A stretch of 64,000 nucleotides of DNA from CAVQBP01 sp963848195 (lineage in GTDB: Bacteria > Bacteroidota > Ignavibacteria > Ignavibacteriales > Ignavibacteriaceae), in contig CAWKCY010000016.1 in NCBI GenBank assembly GCA_963848195.1, positions 124,001 to 188,000 on the forward strand, read 5' to 3'. The notes under the pieces are model-generated. The model worked only from the letters and a program-made list of their open reading frames with translations. It was not told where the DNA came from and did not search any database. The stretch's first letter is position 1; each line of letters opens with the position of its first letter. Position numbers and translations under genes: made by a program. Shown in pieces: positions 16,684-28,161 of the stretch.

Positions 16684-16914
16684 TCAATTTCTTCTACCCA
16701 TGATTATTATCGCTTTCTCCCCGATAAAACCAGTAGCAACAACAATATCTCCTTTTACTGTAAGTGAAAGACCAGATGGAGTAAGGAGGAATTCGTTATA
16801 TATTTTCCAGTGCCATCCGTTATAATGCGCAAAAAGTCCAAAATCTCCAGCAACGAATATATCATTTAATCCATTACCTATAAATTGCTCATTTTCACTT
16901 CCTCATATTAAAGA
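16684..16914 (-). pseudogene. C-terminal remnant of a secreted repeat (propeller-like) protein
   Basis: The minus-strand frame reads FIGNGLNDIFVAGDFGLFAH, then NGWHWKIYNEFLLTPSGLS, VKGDIVVATGFIGEKAIIIM and GRRN before the stop at 16684-16686. This is like the beta-propeller blades of secreted repeat proteins in Bacteroidota/Ignavibacteria. A stop at about 16905 closes the frame upstream and no start or signal peptide remains. I infer a decayed gene. Confidence 0.55.
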
Positions 16915-17099
16915 AATACGAACATATAGCACAATCATTTAATGAAGATCTTCCCGCATTGCCTCCACTATCAAAAAAAGTTATTATTGTTTTCATCACT
17001 ATTTTCTTATTAACCTCAATTTATTTGCAATCAGAGCTTATGTTCTAAAATCTACTTTCGGTAGAAAATTTGAAACGGTTGAGAAAAGTTTTGTTTTGT

Positions 17100-17420
17100 T
17101 TCATTTTCCAACGGTTAAAACCGTTGGTTAATGATATTCACTCAATCTCTGGAAGTCTGTGGTTGAGGGAAGTTTCGTTACTCAGGATCTGAGTCAAAGA
17201 CCAATGGATAAATCCATTGGTTAATGATATTCACACTGATGTGGAAGTCCGGTGTTTGCTTTTTGTACCAAAGACCAACAGATAAATCTGTTGGTTAATG
17301 ATATTAACACAGGCTCTGAAGTCCGGGAGTGGCTTTTGTTTCAGATGTAGTCCATTAGCTCCGTTGGCTAAAAGCCAACGGCAATGTATGATATTCATAC
17401 AGGCTCTGAAATTTTCTGAT
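17100..17420. repeat. Array of four covarying hairpin repeats
   Basis: Four perfect 9-bp stem-loops with AA or AAA loops begin at 17108, 17201, 17275 and 17361. Their left arms are CCAACGGTT, CCAATGGAT, CCAACAGAT and CCGTTGGCT. Each right arm is the exact reverse complement, so stem changes are compensated. Each is followed by TTAATGATATTCAC or a close variant and, in the last two, by ACAGGCTCTGAA. Unit spacing is 93, 74 and 86 bp. Related modules are at 41340-41400 (minus) and about 26000-26022. No protein is encoded. Confidence 0.85.
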
Positions 17421-17538
17421 ACAGGAACTAATTCAAAATACCTTTGTTAAATTAGCGTTGATGAAAAGATTTATGATGGGAATGTGATAAGAGGGAGAAG
17501 TTTCATTATTTTTATAGTTAATCTAAAACGGAAAAGAT

Positions 17539-20500
17539 ATGAAGAAAAAAATGATTCTTTTATTATGTTCTATTCCTTTATTCTTTTTTTTGTCCTTTAC
17601 TCAATTTATTACCACCAATCAAGCTGTCGTAAATCAGAATCAGAATCAGAATTCAAAGGTTTACTCTCCGGGTGACAATAAGGAGAAATGGGATAAAATC
17701 GATTCACTTGAAAATAAGGGGCTTACAAGATCAGCACTAAATATAGTTGAACTGATATATAAAAAATCTTTAGAAGAAAATAATTCTTCCCAGCTTATTA
17801 AATCATTAATCTATAAATTAAAATATACCAACTATACTGAGGAAAACAGCACTAAGAAAATTATTTATCAAATTAAAAATACAGTTGATTCCTCTCAATT
17901 TCCGGCAAAGCCCATTTTGCAATCTATACTTGCCGATGCTTTCTGGCAGTATTATCAACAAAACCGATATAAATTCAATAACAGAACAGAGACTGTTAAT
18001 TTTAATAATAGTGATTTCGAAACATGGGATCTTTCCAGGCTGATAAAAGAAGTTATAAATTTATATCAGTCTTCATTATCGAATGCGGACAGCTTAAAGA
18101 ATACTCCTGTTTCAGACTTCAAAGATATATTAGTATTATATAAGGATAGAACTTACCTGCGCCCAACTTTATATGATTTCCTTGCAAACCGTGCTCTTGA
18201 TTTTTATACAAATGAAGAGGCTTCAGTTACTGAACCTGTATATAAATTTGAGTTAAAAAATCCATATTGATTTTTCATCTGCCGATAAATTTGTTAATAT
18301 TAACTTTCAAACAGAGGATTCTCTTTCATTAAAATTTTATGCCGTAAAAATTCTGCAGAAATTTAATTTCATTTCATTTAGATGATTCTGTTAAAGATCC
18401 TCTAATCGATATAGATCTTAAACGTTTAAATTTTGTAAGAACAAATAGTGTTATTGAATATAAAGACAGTTTATATCTTGAAGCTTTAAATGGAATGGAA
18501 AATAAGTATGAAGGAGTGCCTTTTTCTTCCTTAATCTTATATAACAAAGCTAATTATTATTTTGAAAAAGGGAATCAGTTTGAGCCGGAAACTGCTGTTC
18601 AATACCGGTGGGATAAGAAAAAAGCATACGATATATGCGATAGTGCGATTAAAAGATATCCCGGTACAGTGGGAGCTGAAGCGTGTGCCTCATTGAAAAG
18701 TCAAATAAGTCATAAAAATTTAAGTTTTATAGTTGAGTATGCAAATCTTATTAATCAACCATTTAGAGTTTTAATTCAGTATACTAATATTAGTAAAGTT
18801 TATTTCCGTATAATTCCCTGGAATGAATCAAAAGAAAAGGAAGTAAGCAAATTAAACGGCAATTCTCTAATAGATTATTTTAGAAGTCAGACGGAGATTA
18901 AAGAATGGAGCACTAACCTTCCGGATGAAAAAGATTTTCAGCAGCATTCGGTTGAAACGGCTGTACCGCCACTAAAAGCAGGTCATTATTTGATTTTGGC
19001 TGGAACTGAAGAAGATTTTTCGTACCAAGGAAACGCCGTTGCTTATAATTATGCATGGGTTACAAATTTAAGTTACATTTATAAAGCAGAAGGGGGTAAA
19101 ACACACTTTTTTGTACTCGATAGAAAATCGGGCCATGCGGTTAAGGATGTAAAGGTAAGCTTGTTCCGTCAAATCTATGATGGCAGGAGCAGTAATTATA
19201 AGGAGGAGTTAATTGAATCGGGAAGAACGGATCAGAATGGTTCTTATATATTCAATTATTCAGAAGGCAGATTTTATAATTTTCAAATTCACCTTGAGAA
19301 GGGGGATGATAAATTTATATCTAAAAACATTTATTCATATAATCAAAATCAAAGCAACAGAATTTTCACTAAAACATTTTTCTTTCTTGACAGAGCAATA
19401 TATCGTCCCGGTCAAACCGTATACTTTAAGGGATTGATGCTTGAAACCGATGGAGAAAAAGAAAATAATCTTAAGACTAATACAAATACAACGGTAGATT
19501 TCTATGATGTGAATAATCAAAAGATTTCAGAGCTCAAACTGAAAACTAATGATTATGGTACTTTTAACGGCAAATTTATTGCACCTTCCGGTATTTTGAC
19601 AGGTGCTATGTCCATTAGAAATGAAACAGGAGCACAGTCATTCCGGGTTGAAGAGTATAAGCGGCCGCAATTTCAGGTTAAGCTGGACTACATTAAAAGG
19701 GAGTTATTCTCTTAATGATTCCGTTACTATATCAGGCTTTGCGAAGACATATTCAGGTGTAAATCTTGATAATGCAGAGGTAAAATACGGGTTGTTAGAA
19801 GAGCCATAATTCCTTTTTGGTGGTATTGGAGGCCTGCTAAACCTGATATGGAAATTACAAGCGGGGGAAGCAAAAACTAATAGTGAAGGAAAGTTTAACT
19901 TTGACTTCCGGCTGATTCCCGGATCTTTCTTATTCAAAAAAAGAAAATACAATTTTCAATTACACGGTATATGTTGATGTCGTTGATATTACCGGTGAAA
20001 CTCACAGTTCGGAAATAACGGTGAGTGCGGGTTATGTCTCTTTGCTGACCGATATTCAAATTCCAGAAACGATCAATAAACTTGACACAAATAGATATAG
20101 AGTTACAAGTACTAATTTAAGCGGTCAATTTCAGCCGGCAAAATTCAATGTTAAAGTTTACCAGCTTATGGAACCGGAAAGAGTTTTTAGAAAAAGATTA
20201 TGGGGAAAGCCTGATGAGTTTATTCTCTCAAAAGAAGAATTTTATAAACTATTTCCTCATGATGTATATAATAATGAAGATAAAATCTATAATTGGGAAA
20301 AGGGGAAGGAGGTTTTTGAGACTTCATTTACAACATCAGACAGCTCATACCTGAATATCAATAAAGAGATAAAAAATTGGAAAACCGGAAGTTATCTTTT
20401 AACTGCCGAGACCAAAGATAAAAATGGGACACCTATTGAGCTAAAGAAATATTTTACTATTTATGATCCATCAACAGATGAAGTTCCATTAAATAGTGCA

Positions 20501-23500
20501 AATTGGTCAGCGGAAATAAAAACTTCAGGGGAACCGGGAGAGACTGCTGAATTATTGATTGGCTCTGCTCTGGATGATGTAAAAGTTTTCTATGAACTTG
20601 AATATGATGGAAAAATTATTCATTCCGAATGGCTAACGATTGATGATGAACAGCAGAAAATTGAAATACCGATTAAAGAGGAATACAGGGGAAATTTAAT
20701 TGCAAACTTTATTTCAACCGTTAATAATGAAAACTTTTATAAAAAAGTAATTATAAATATTCCATGGACAAATAAGCATTTAAATATTTCTCTGGAAACA
20801 TTCCGGGACAAAATAACACCAGGCGGAAAAGAAGAATGGAAAGTCAGAATAACCGGCTCAAAAGGGGAGAAAGAAACCGCTGAAATGCTTGCTTCTATGT
20901 ACGATGTATCGCTAGATGCTTTTGCAGCAAATAACTGGAATTTTAATATTTATCCGGAATATTCATACGGCAGAACATCCTGGAACACCGATAATTCGTT
21001 CACATCAATCTTTTCGATGTTATTTGAATCGGACTGGAATCATCAAATTAGTCCCCCTTCAATGTTATATGATCGATTAAATTATTTTGGGTTCAACTTA
21101 TTCAGTTTCGGCTATGCAAGGAATAATCATATCTATTTTAAGTCTGCACCTGTTAGTCCTACAAGTGAAGCAACATCAATTTCTGCCCTTGAAGTTGTTG
21201 CCGATCAAACAACAGGCGGAATAAATGAAGCTAAAAAAGAAGAGGAAAGAAAACCTAAGGTTAATTTAGAAGATATTTCCGCAAGAAAGAATTTAAATGA
21301 AACTGCCTTCTTTTATCCTGATCTTAAAACGGACGAAAACGGAGATATTATTATTTCATTTACAGCACCGGAAGCGTTAACCCGCTGGAAATTTATGGCA
21401 TTTGCACATACTAAAGATTTAAAATATGGACTAATTACCAAAGAGACTGTAACTCAAAAAGAATTAATGATTCAGCCGAATCCTCCCCGCTTTTTCAGAG
21501 AGGGTGATACTCTTTATTTCACTGCCAAAGTTTCAAACCTATTGGATAATGATTTGTCGGGTTCTGCGGTTCTTAAGCTCTATAATTCATTTTCAATGCA
21601 GCCTATAGATAGTCTTCTAGGAAATGACAACGCAGTCAAGAACTTCAGCATAAAGAAGAATCAAAGTGCAGGCCTGAGCTGGAAACTTTATATACCAGCC
21701 GGAATTGCGGATGCTGTAACTTATAAAGTTCTTGCCAAAGCAGATAATTTTTCAGATGGTGAAGAAAACGCCATACCCGTTTTACCTAATAGGATGCTTG
21801 TTACGGAATCATTACCGCTTCCAATAAAAGGAATGTCGACTAAGACTTTTGTTCTGGATAAACTTAAGAACAATAAATCAGAAACGCTTAAAAATTATAA
21901 ATTAACACTTGAGTTCACTTCAAATCCTGCATGGTATGCAATCCAGGCACTTCCATATTTAATGGAGTATCCGTACGAATGTTCGGAGCAAATTTTTAGT
22001 CGTTTTTATGCAAACAGCATTGCATCTCATATTGCCAATTCGAGTCCTAAAATCAAAGCAGTTTTTGATGCCTGGAAAAATGATAAACAGGCTCTGCTTT
22101 CAAACCTGGAAAAAAATCAGGATTTAAAGAATGTACTGCTTGAAGAAACTCCATGGGTTTTGAATGCTCAAAATGAAAATGAAAGGAAAAAGCGTGTAGG
22201 TTTGTTATTTGATATTACACATATGGCCGGAGAATTGAGCAGTGCGGAACAGAAGCTTAGGGATTTTCAGCTTGCAAACGGAGGATGGCCATGGTTTCCG
22301 GGAATGCCGGAGAACAGGTATATCACCCAGCATATTGTAGCCGGGATAGGACACCTGGATAAACTGGGGATAAAAAATATTAGAGATAACAGCTTAACCT
22401 GGAATATGATCAAGAAAGCCGTCAATTACATTGATATAAAAATGAATGACGATTATCAGGATCTTGTTGAGCATAAAGCCGATTTATCTCAAAAGAATAT
22501 CAGCTATACTCAAATACATTACTTATATGCGAGATCATATTATCCTGACTTACCTATTCCCGATAACTTCAAAAAAGCTTACGATTACTGGAAAAATCAG
22601 GCGCAGACTTACTGGTTATCAAATAACAAGTATATGCAGGGAATGATTGCACTTGCTCTTTTTAGAACGAATGATAGTAAAACAGCTAATGAGATAATAA
22701 AATCATTGAAAGAAAATGCGGTTTATAATGATGAAATGGGAATGTATTTCAAGAATGAAAACGGGTGGTACTGGTACCAGGCGCCTATTGAAACTCAGGC
22801 ATTATTAATTGAAGCCTTTAATGATATCTCTAAAGATGAAAATTCCGTTGATTTAATGAAAATATGGTTACTGAAACAAAAGCAGGTGCAAGACTGGAGA
22901 ACGACAAAGGCAACTGCGGATGCCTGTTATGCTCTTTTATTAACCGGTGAAGATTGGCTTTCTGAGAATAAACCTGCGACTATTAGGGTAGGCAACCAGG
23001 TAATTGATCAGACAAAATTTGAAGGGGGTGATAGACCGGAAGCAGGAACAGGATATTTCAGAACCTCATGGAACGATGAACAAATTAATTCTGAAATGGG
23101 CAAAGTGACTGTTACAAATAATAATAAAGTTGTAGCATGGGGTTCTTTATACTGGCAATATTTTGAACAGCTTGATAAAATTACTCCTTCAAAATCACCT
23201 TTATATATCAATAAAAAATTATTCCTTCAGGTAAATTCTTCTGCAGGTCCTAAAATAACTCCTGTTAATAATGATACCAGATTAGAACCGGGGGATTTAA
23301 TAAAAGTTCGCATTGAAATAAGTTCTGATCGGGATATGGAATTTATTCATTTGAAAGATATGAGAGCAGCGGGTTTTGAACCTGTAAATGTTCTCTCAAC
23401 AAGTAAATATCAGGATGGATTATGGTACTATGAAAGCACTAAAGATGCATCAACTAATTTCTTTATAAATTATCTTCCGAAGGGTACGTATGTATTCGAA

Positions 23501-23617
23501 TATGAGTTAAGGGTTACTTATAAGGGAAACTTTTCAAATGGTATAACTACTATTCAGAGTATGTATGCACCTGAATTTTCGAGTCATTCGGAAGGCGTAC
23601 GAATTAAAGTAGATTAA
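17539..23617 (+). pseudogene. Alpha-2-macroglobulin family protein, frameshifted
   Basis: About 2,000 codons encode a bacterial alpha-2-macroglobulin, an envelope protein that traps proteases. The first frame (17539-18270) gives a signal peptide and the N-terminal domain. The second (18495-19715) carries the MG domains (FFLDRAIYRPGQTVYFKGLM). The third (from about 19925 to 23617) carries the rest, including the thioester motif CSEQ at 21980-21991. Continuity is broken near 18265 and 18370, and at about four places in 19690-19925, where the conserved RVVRRAIIPFWWYW segment lies in yet another frame. Outside these two clusters the sequence is intact. Clustered single-base indels may be assembly errors or real decay. 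A TonB-like gene follows. Confidence 0.85.
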
Positions 23618-23767
23618 TTTTCAGATACTTATCAATCCTCTACAAGGTCAAGATAAAAAAATTCTCACAAGTCAGAGCCTTCTGAATTTACTGGAACTAA
23701 ATCTCTTCCTTCAAGTACAAAGAATGTATTCAGTTCTTAATGGGTGATAAATTTTACAGGAGGGAAC

Positions 23768-24418
23768 ATGTCACTTTATAAAACTTCAAAGGCTGATTTA
23801 AGGGGAAAGTACAAACGCAATTTAAAGATTAGTTTAGTCATAGCACTAATATTTATATTAGCTGCTTTCAAATTCTCACCTCAGAAAATTAAAGCTGAAA
23901 AAGAGATAAAACCTGACATTGATATTATTAAGGTTATTAATATAGATCCTACAAATCAGTCTAAAATCCCTCCAAGAATTAAACCTGTAGTTCCTGAAAT
24001 AACTTTGAATTCCGATATAGAAGAAATAGTATTTAAAACAACTGATATAGATATTAAAGAAAATGTACCTAAACCACCGGAAAGAACCGAAGTACATAAG
24101 ACATTGGATAATGAAAATATAATATTTAAGGCTGTCGAAAATCCTCCCGAACCGGAAGGAGGTATTGCCACGATACAAAATAAGATTCATTATACAGATC
24201 TAGCAATAAAAGCAGGGATACATGGGAAGGTAATTGTTTTAGCTGTAATTGATGAACGGGGAGATGTGATTAGTGTTTCTATAGCAAAATCACTTTTACC
24301 TTCTTTAGATGAAATAGCATTGAATGCAGTTAAGGATACTAAGTTTATTCCCGGAAGGCAGAGGGGGAAACCGGTTAAAGTACAGGTATCTATTCCTATT
24401 ACTTTTAAGCTTCGGTAG
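23768..24418 (+). CDS. TonB family protein
   Basis: A 216-aa inner-membrane protein with a TonB C-terminal domain. The start at 23768 is chosen because GGAGGGAAC lies directly upstream; an earlier in-frame ATG at 23744 is less likely. One N-terminal transmembrane helix (LKISLVIALIFILAAFKFSP) is followed by a Pro/Lys/Glu-rich periplasmic linker, then the TonB_C fold (IKAGIHGKVIVLAVIDERGD, then LLPSLDEIALNAVKDTKFIP). Such proteins transmit proton-motive energy to outer-membrane receptors. No exbB/exbD or TonB-dependent receptor is nearby. The gene lies 150 bp after the macroglobulin gene. Confidence 0.88.
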   Translation: MSLYKTSKADLRGKYKRNLKISLVIALIFILAAFKFSPQKIKAEKEIKPDIDIIKVINIDPTNQSKIPPRIKPVVPEITLNSDIEEIVFKTTDIDIKENVPKPPERTEVHKTLDNENIIFKAVENPPEPEGGIATIQNKIHYTDLAIKAGIHGKVIVLAVIDERGDVISVSIAKSLLPSLDEIALNAVKDTKFIPGRQRGKPVKVQVSIPITFKLR

Positions 24419-24483
24419 CAAATTATAATTAGAATCTGAAATTTAGCAAAATGATAGTAACAGATATTTCTGCCTTAATTTTT

Positions 24484-24528
24484 ACCTCACCCCCCTACCC
24501 CCCTCTCCTTAGAAAGTAGAGGGGGGAG
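24484..24528. repeat. C-rich dispersed hairpin repeat, copy 2
   Basis: The sequence begins ACCTCACCCCCCTA and carries the stem CCCCCCTCT with AGAGGGGGG. It is the same family as 22-66 and 50279-50322, with a partly degraded stem. It lies between the TonB-like and MFS genes. Confidence 0.78.
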
Positions 24529-24602
24529 TTTTCAGGCTGCCTGCATTACAATTTTGTTAAATTAAAATCCTTATATTATCCCTTCTTTTTTTACTTAGAG
24601 AA

Positions 24603-25928
24603 ATGGTGAGAATTTTTAACAGCACCAGATTCAACCTGATGTTTCGTGCATTGAAGCATAAGAATTACAGGTTGTTTGTCAGCGGACAGAGTCTTTCGTT
24701 AATAGGGACATGGATACAACAGGTTGCAATGACGTGGCTGGTATATCGTCTTACTGATTCAGCATTTATGCTTGGTATAGTCGGGTTTTCAGGTCAAATA
24801 CCTTTATTTATTATTACTCCGTTAGCCGGTGTTTTTGCTGACAGGTGGGACCGTCATAAAATGCTGCTTTATACCCAGTCATTAGCTCTAGTCCAGGCTC
24901 TGATTCTTTCAGTTTTAGTATTTACAGAAGTAGTGCATATCTGGCAATTAATAGTTCTGGCAATACTACTGGGAACAATTAATGCTTTCGATATGCCCAT
25001 CCGTCAGGCTTTTGTTTCCGATATGATTAATGATAAGAAAGAAGATCTGGGGAACGCAATTGCATTAAATTCTTCTATGGTCAATGCCGCCAGATTAGTG
25101 GGACCTTCAATTGCCGGAATATTGATTGCTACAGTTGGAGAAGGCTGGTGTTTTTTGATCAATAGTTTTAGCTATGTAGCTGTTGTTGTTTCATTATTAA
25201 AAATGGATGTAAAATTTATTTCGAGAAGGAAAAAGGAATCAAAAATAGCAGAGGAATTAAAAGAAGGTTTCTCATATACTTTTGGATTCCCGCCAATTAT
25301 GTATTTAATTCTCTTATTAGCCGTAGTTAGTTTAATGAGTAACTCTTTAACTTTACTGGCTCCGGTTTTTGCAAAAGATTATTTACATGGAAATGCAAGT
25401 ACTTTTGGATTTCTTATGGCTGGTTATGGCTCGGGAGCTCTAATTGGGGCTGTTTATCTTTTAAATAAAAAGAATGTCTTAGGTTTAGGGAAGCTTATTG
25501 CTTATGCAGTGATCCTTTTAAGCTTAAGTATGTTTGGAATGGCCTTTTCAAGGGTCTTCATTGTATCGGCGGCATTGATGTTAACTGCCGGAACAGGAAC
25601 GATGCTTCTTATTGCTTCTGTTAATACCTTACTTCAGACTATTTCCGAAGAAAGCAAGAGAGGGAGAGTTATGAGTTTTTATGCAATGGCATTTAGAGGC
25701 ATGAGTCCCTTTGGCAGTTTAATCGGCGGCAGCTTAGGGGGGTGGATCGGTGCACCTCTCACTCTTATTTTAGGTGCAGCAGCATCATTAAGCAGTGCTC
25801 TTTTTTATATGTCAAAACTGCCAGCAATAAGGCCTTTAGTTAAACCAATTTATGAAAGTCTTGGAATACTGCCGCAGCTTGCAAAAGGAGTACAGCGGGC
25901 TACAGATAATGATACAAAGGTAAAATAA
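24603..25928 (+). CDS. MFS transporter (MFS_3/EntS-like exporter)
   Basis: A 441-aa inner-membrane transporter with about 12 hydrophobic helices. The pattern FRALKHKNYRLFVSGQSLSL, GTWIQQVAMTWLVYRL and the loop motif GVFADRWDRHKML are typical of MFS_3 exporters such as the enterobactin exporter EntS. The substrate cannot be assigned. The gene is alone, flanked by repeats on both sides. The start at 24603 has only a weak upstream GAGA; ATG at 24639 (MFRALKHKNYRLF) is an alternative. Confidence 0.88.
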   Translation: MVRIFNSTRFNLMFRALKHKNYRLFVSGQSLSLIGTWIQQVAMTWLVYRLTDSAFMLGIVGFSGQIPLFIITPLAGVFADRWDRHKMLLYTQSLALVQALILSVLVFTEVVHIWQLIVLAILLGTINAFDMPIRQAFVSDMINDKKEDLGNAIALNSSMVNAARLVGPSIAGILIATVGEGWCFLINSFSYVAVVVSLLKMDVKFISRRKKESKIAEELKEGFSYTFGFPPIMYLILLLAVVSLMSNSLTLLAPVFAKDYLHGNASTFGFLMAGYGSGALIGAVYLLNKKNVLGLGKLIAYAVILLSLSMFGMAFSRVFIVSAALMLTAGTGTMLLIASVNTLLQTISEESKRGRVMSFYAMAFRGMSPFGSLIGGSLGGWIGAPLTLILGAAASLSSALFYMSKLPAIRPLVKPIYESLGILPQLAKGVQRATDNDTKVK

Positions 25929-25995
25929 TGGTGATTATCTTAAATTTAACCTCACTCCTCAAACCTTCTTTCTTCCCGATAGATCACACAGGTTC

Positions 25996-26024
25996 TAGAG
26001 CCAATGGCAATATATGATGTTCAC
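25996..26024. repeat. Partial copy of the hairpin-array module
   Basis: The stretch GAGCCAATGGCAATATATGA followed by TGTTCACAT resembles the last unit of the 17100-17420 array (AGCCAACGGCAATGTATGAT, then ATTCATAC). Only one arm of the hairpin is present. It lies between convergent genes. Confidence 0.5.
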
Positions 26025-26036
26025 ATAGATATTTGA

Positions 26037-26972
26037 TTATTTTTTAGGATTAGATTCTTCCTCTATTATTTCATTTATTTTCTTTATAGCTTTTTTTATA
26101 GAATTCTTATTTTTATTAATATCTTTCCAGGGATCGGATGTTTTATCCAATCTTTTAAAGATATTTTTAATATTAAAGCTTTGCGAATTAAGTTTCTTAC
26201 CGGATAATTCATCCCAGTATAATGGCGCTGCAATGGGAGCATCTTCTTTGGGTCTAACTGAATAGGGCGGCACCGCAGTTTGTGCATAAGCATTTCTTGC
26301 TGTGTCTAAAAATATTCTCCCTTTCCGTTTATTTTTTCTAACTTCTATTGTTAATTCCTTTGGATGTCTGTTAGAAATAACTTTTGCAATATTCTGTCCG
26401 AATTCTCTTATGGTATCAAAGTTTTCCCTGGCATTTATGGGAATTACAATATGCAATCCCCTTGAACCGGTCGTCATTAAATAAACATTTAATTTCAGCT
26501 CATCTGTTAGGAATTTATGAAAAATTTTGGCAGCTTTTTTAACAGACATAAAATCAATCTTCTTTCCCGGAGGGTCTAAATCAAAAATTAATCGATCAGG
26601 GTAATTAAGCTTTTGAGCTTTGCTTAACCAGACATGCGGTGTTATACATGCTTGATTTGCAAGATAAACTAACGTTGCCTTATTATTACAGAGGACATGA
26701 TGTACATATCCTCCCTTCTTTTTTACTTTTATTGTTTGTATCCAGTCAGGAAAATAATCCGAAGCATCTTTTTGAAAAAAAGATTCTCCCTTGATCCCAT
26801 CCGGTAATCTCAGCATTGAAACGGGTCGATCCTTTATATGGGGAATCATTACATCCGCAATTTTGTTGTAATAATCTATTAAATCACCCTTTGTAATTTT
26901 ACTTTTGGGGAAGAATATCTTTTCTTCATTTGATGTTTTAAAGGAGTATTTACCAAAATTCCTTTTTCCCAT
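26037..26972 (-). CDS. ligD: LigD polymerase domain (NHEJ primase-polymerase)
   Basis: Archaeo-eukaryotic primase-type polymerase used in bacterial end joining, where it adds ribo- or deoxynucleotides at breaks. The catalytic acidic residues are seen as D131 and D133 (IFDLDPP) and D223 (RIFLDTARN), with TTGSRGLHIVIP (H174) and the start FFPKSKITKGDLIDYYNKIA. At 311 aa it is the free-standing PolDom, not fused to ligase or nuclease. It starts 3 bp after the ligase gene on the same strand, so the two are one operon that reconstitutes a split LigD. No ku gene is in the window. Confidence 0.94.
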   Translation of the reverse strand: MGKRNFGKYSFKTSNEEKIFFPKSKITKGDLIDYYNKIADVMIPHIKDRPVSMLRLPDGIKGESFFQKDASDYFPDWIQTIKVKKKGGYVHHVLCNNKATLVYLANQACITPHVWLSKAQKLNYPDRLIFDLDPPGKKIDFMSVKKAAKIFHKFLTDELKLNVYLMTTGSRGLHIVIPINARENFDTIREFGQNIAKVISNRHPKELTIEVRKNKRKGRIFLDTARNAYAQTAVPPYSVRPKEDAPIAAPLYWDELSGKKLNSQSFNIKNIFKRLDKTSDPWKDINKNKNSIKKAIKKINEIIEEESNPKK

Positions 26973-26975
26973 TTT

Positions 26976-27977
26976 TTATCCTTTGTCTTCTCTTACTACA
27001 TCTTTGGGATTCTTATCTCTTCTCAAACCCATAAATCTTGGATGTCTTAATTTTCCATCCTTTGTCCATTCTGTAAAACCAACTTCTCCAACTAATTCCG
27101 GTTTCACCCAATGAATATTTTTTCCATGTACATCTTCTTCCAGAGGCGGGGTTTTTCTTTCAATTCTCGATAATTTTTTACTCAATTGATATAGCATCTT
27201 ATCATTAAAACCTGTACCGACTTTGCCAGCATATTTTAATGTTTTCGATTTATAGTAGCCAATAAGTAAAGCACCAAACCCTATTCTTTCACCCCGGGGA
27301 TTGGTATACCCTATAATTATGAACTCCTGCTGATTTGAACATTTAAACTTTAGCCAATCACCGGATCTGCTATGTTTATAGGGACTGTCTGCTTTTTTAG
27401 CAACCAGTCCTTCCCATTTTTTCTTGCATGCATCTTTAAAATATTTTACACCATCCTTATTTATATGTGCTAAGAACCGTAAAGGATCTTTAAAAGGTAT
27501 AGAGTTTTTTAATAATGATTTACGGGTTCGCAGCATAAGTTTGGTTACATCATATTCATCAAAATAAAGGATATCAAATACATAAAAGAATACAGGGACG
27601 CTGCTTTCTTTAGCTTCCTTTTCAGTTGATAAATGCATTCTATTCTGAAGTCTCGGAAAGCTAGTTATATTTCCTTCAAAAGCTACCATCTCGCCATCGA
27701 TAATAAAATTCTCTTCCCTTTGTTTTTTAATTGCCTCAGCTATTTCGGGGTAAACATGATTTAATTTCTTTTTATTACGGGACATTATCCGGATATTCTT
27801 TCCGTTCTTAAAAATCAAACATCTTTCCCCATCTAACTTTCTTTCATAAATCCACTCCTCATCGGAAAAGTATTGATGTGTAAGTGTAGCAAGCATTGGA
27901 TTCATCCAATTTGGGAACTTTCTTTTTTTTAAGTTCTTTATTTCTTTCTTATCAATATTTTCTAAGAATTCAGTCAT
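26976..27977 (-). CDS. ligD: ATP-dependent DNA ligase (LigD ligase domain)
   Basis: Seals DNA nicks or breaks using ATP. The adenylated lysine is K47 in motif I (YERKLDGERC), followed by FIIDGEMVAF, the motif EGLVAKKADSPY, and the OB-fold C-terminal part (KYAGKVGTGF, WVKPELVGEVGFTEWT). At 333 aa it has ligase core and OB domain only. It is the first gene of a two-gene operon with the polymerase. The SMUG2 glycosylase lies about 600 bp further upstream, also on the minus strand. Confidence 0.94.
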   Translation of the reverse strand: MTEFLENIDKKEIKNLKKRKFPNWMNPMLATLTHQYFSDEEWIYERKLDGERCLIFKNGKNIRIMSRNKKKLNHVYPEIAEAIKKQREENFIIDGEMVAFEGNITSFPRLQNRMHLSTEKEAKESSVPVFFYVFDILYFDEYDVTKLMLRTRKSLLKNSIPFKDPLRFLAHINKDGVKYFKDACKKKWEGLVAKKADSPYKHSRSGDWLKFKCSNQQEFIIIGYTNPRGERIGFGALLIGYYKSKTLKYAGKVGTGFNDKMLYQLSKKLSRIERKTPPLEEDVHGKNIHWVKPELVGEVGFTEWTKDGKLRHPRFMGLRRDKNPKDVVREDKG

Positions 27978-28161
27978 ATATCATTATAATATACATTACT
28001 ACTTCAATACTGTTTGATTAAAATCAATTCTTACCCCTGCCTGGCAAATTATCTACTAAAACCGTGTGTTACCAGTCATTGGATAGAAATGATTTGTACT
28101 TTAATATTTTAATATAGAATGAGATAAATAGAAACATATAATAATGTAAAGGGATGTAAAA

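Noticed and set aside
17100..17420. Possible CRISPR array
   Set aside because: Repeat units are not identical, the variable part is the stem itself, spacing is irregular and there are no cas genes.
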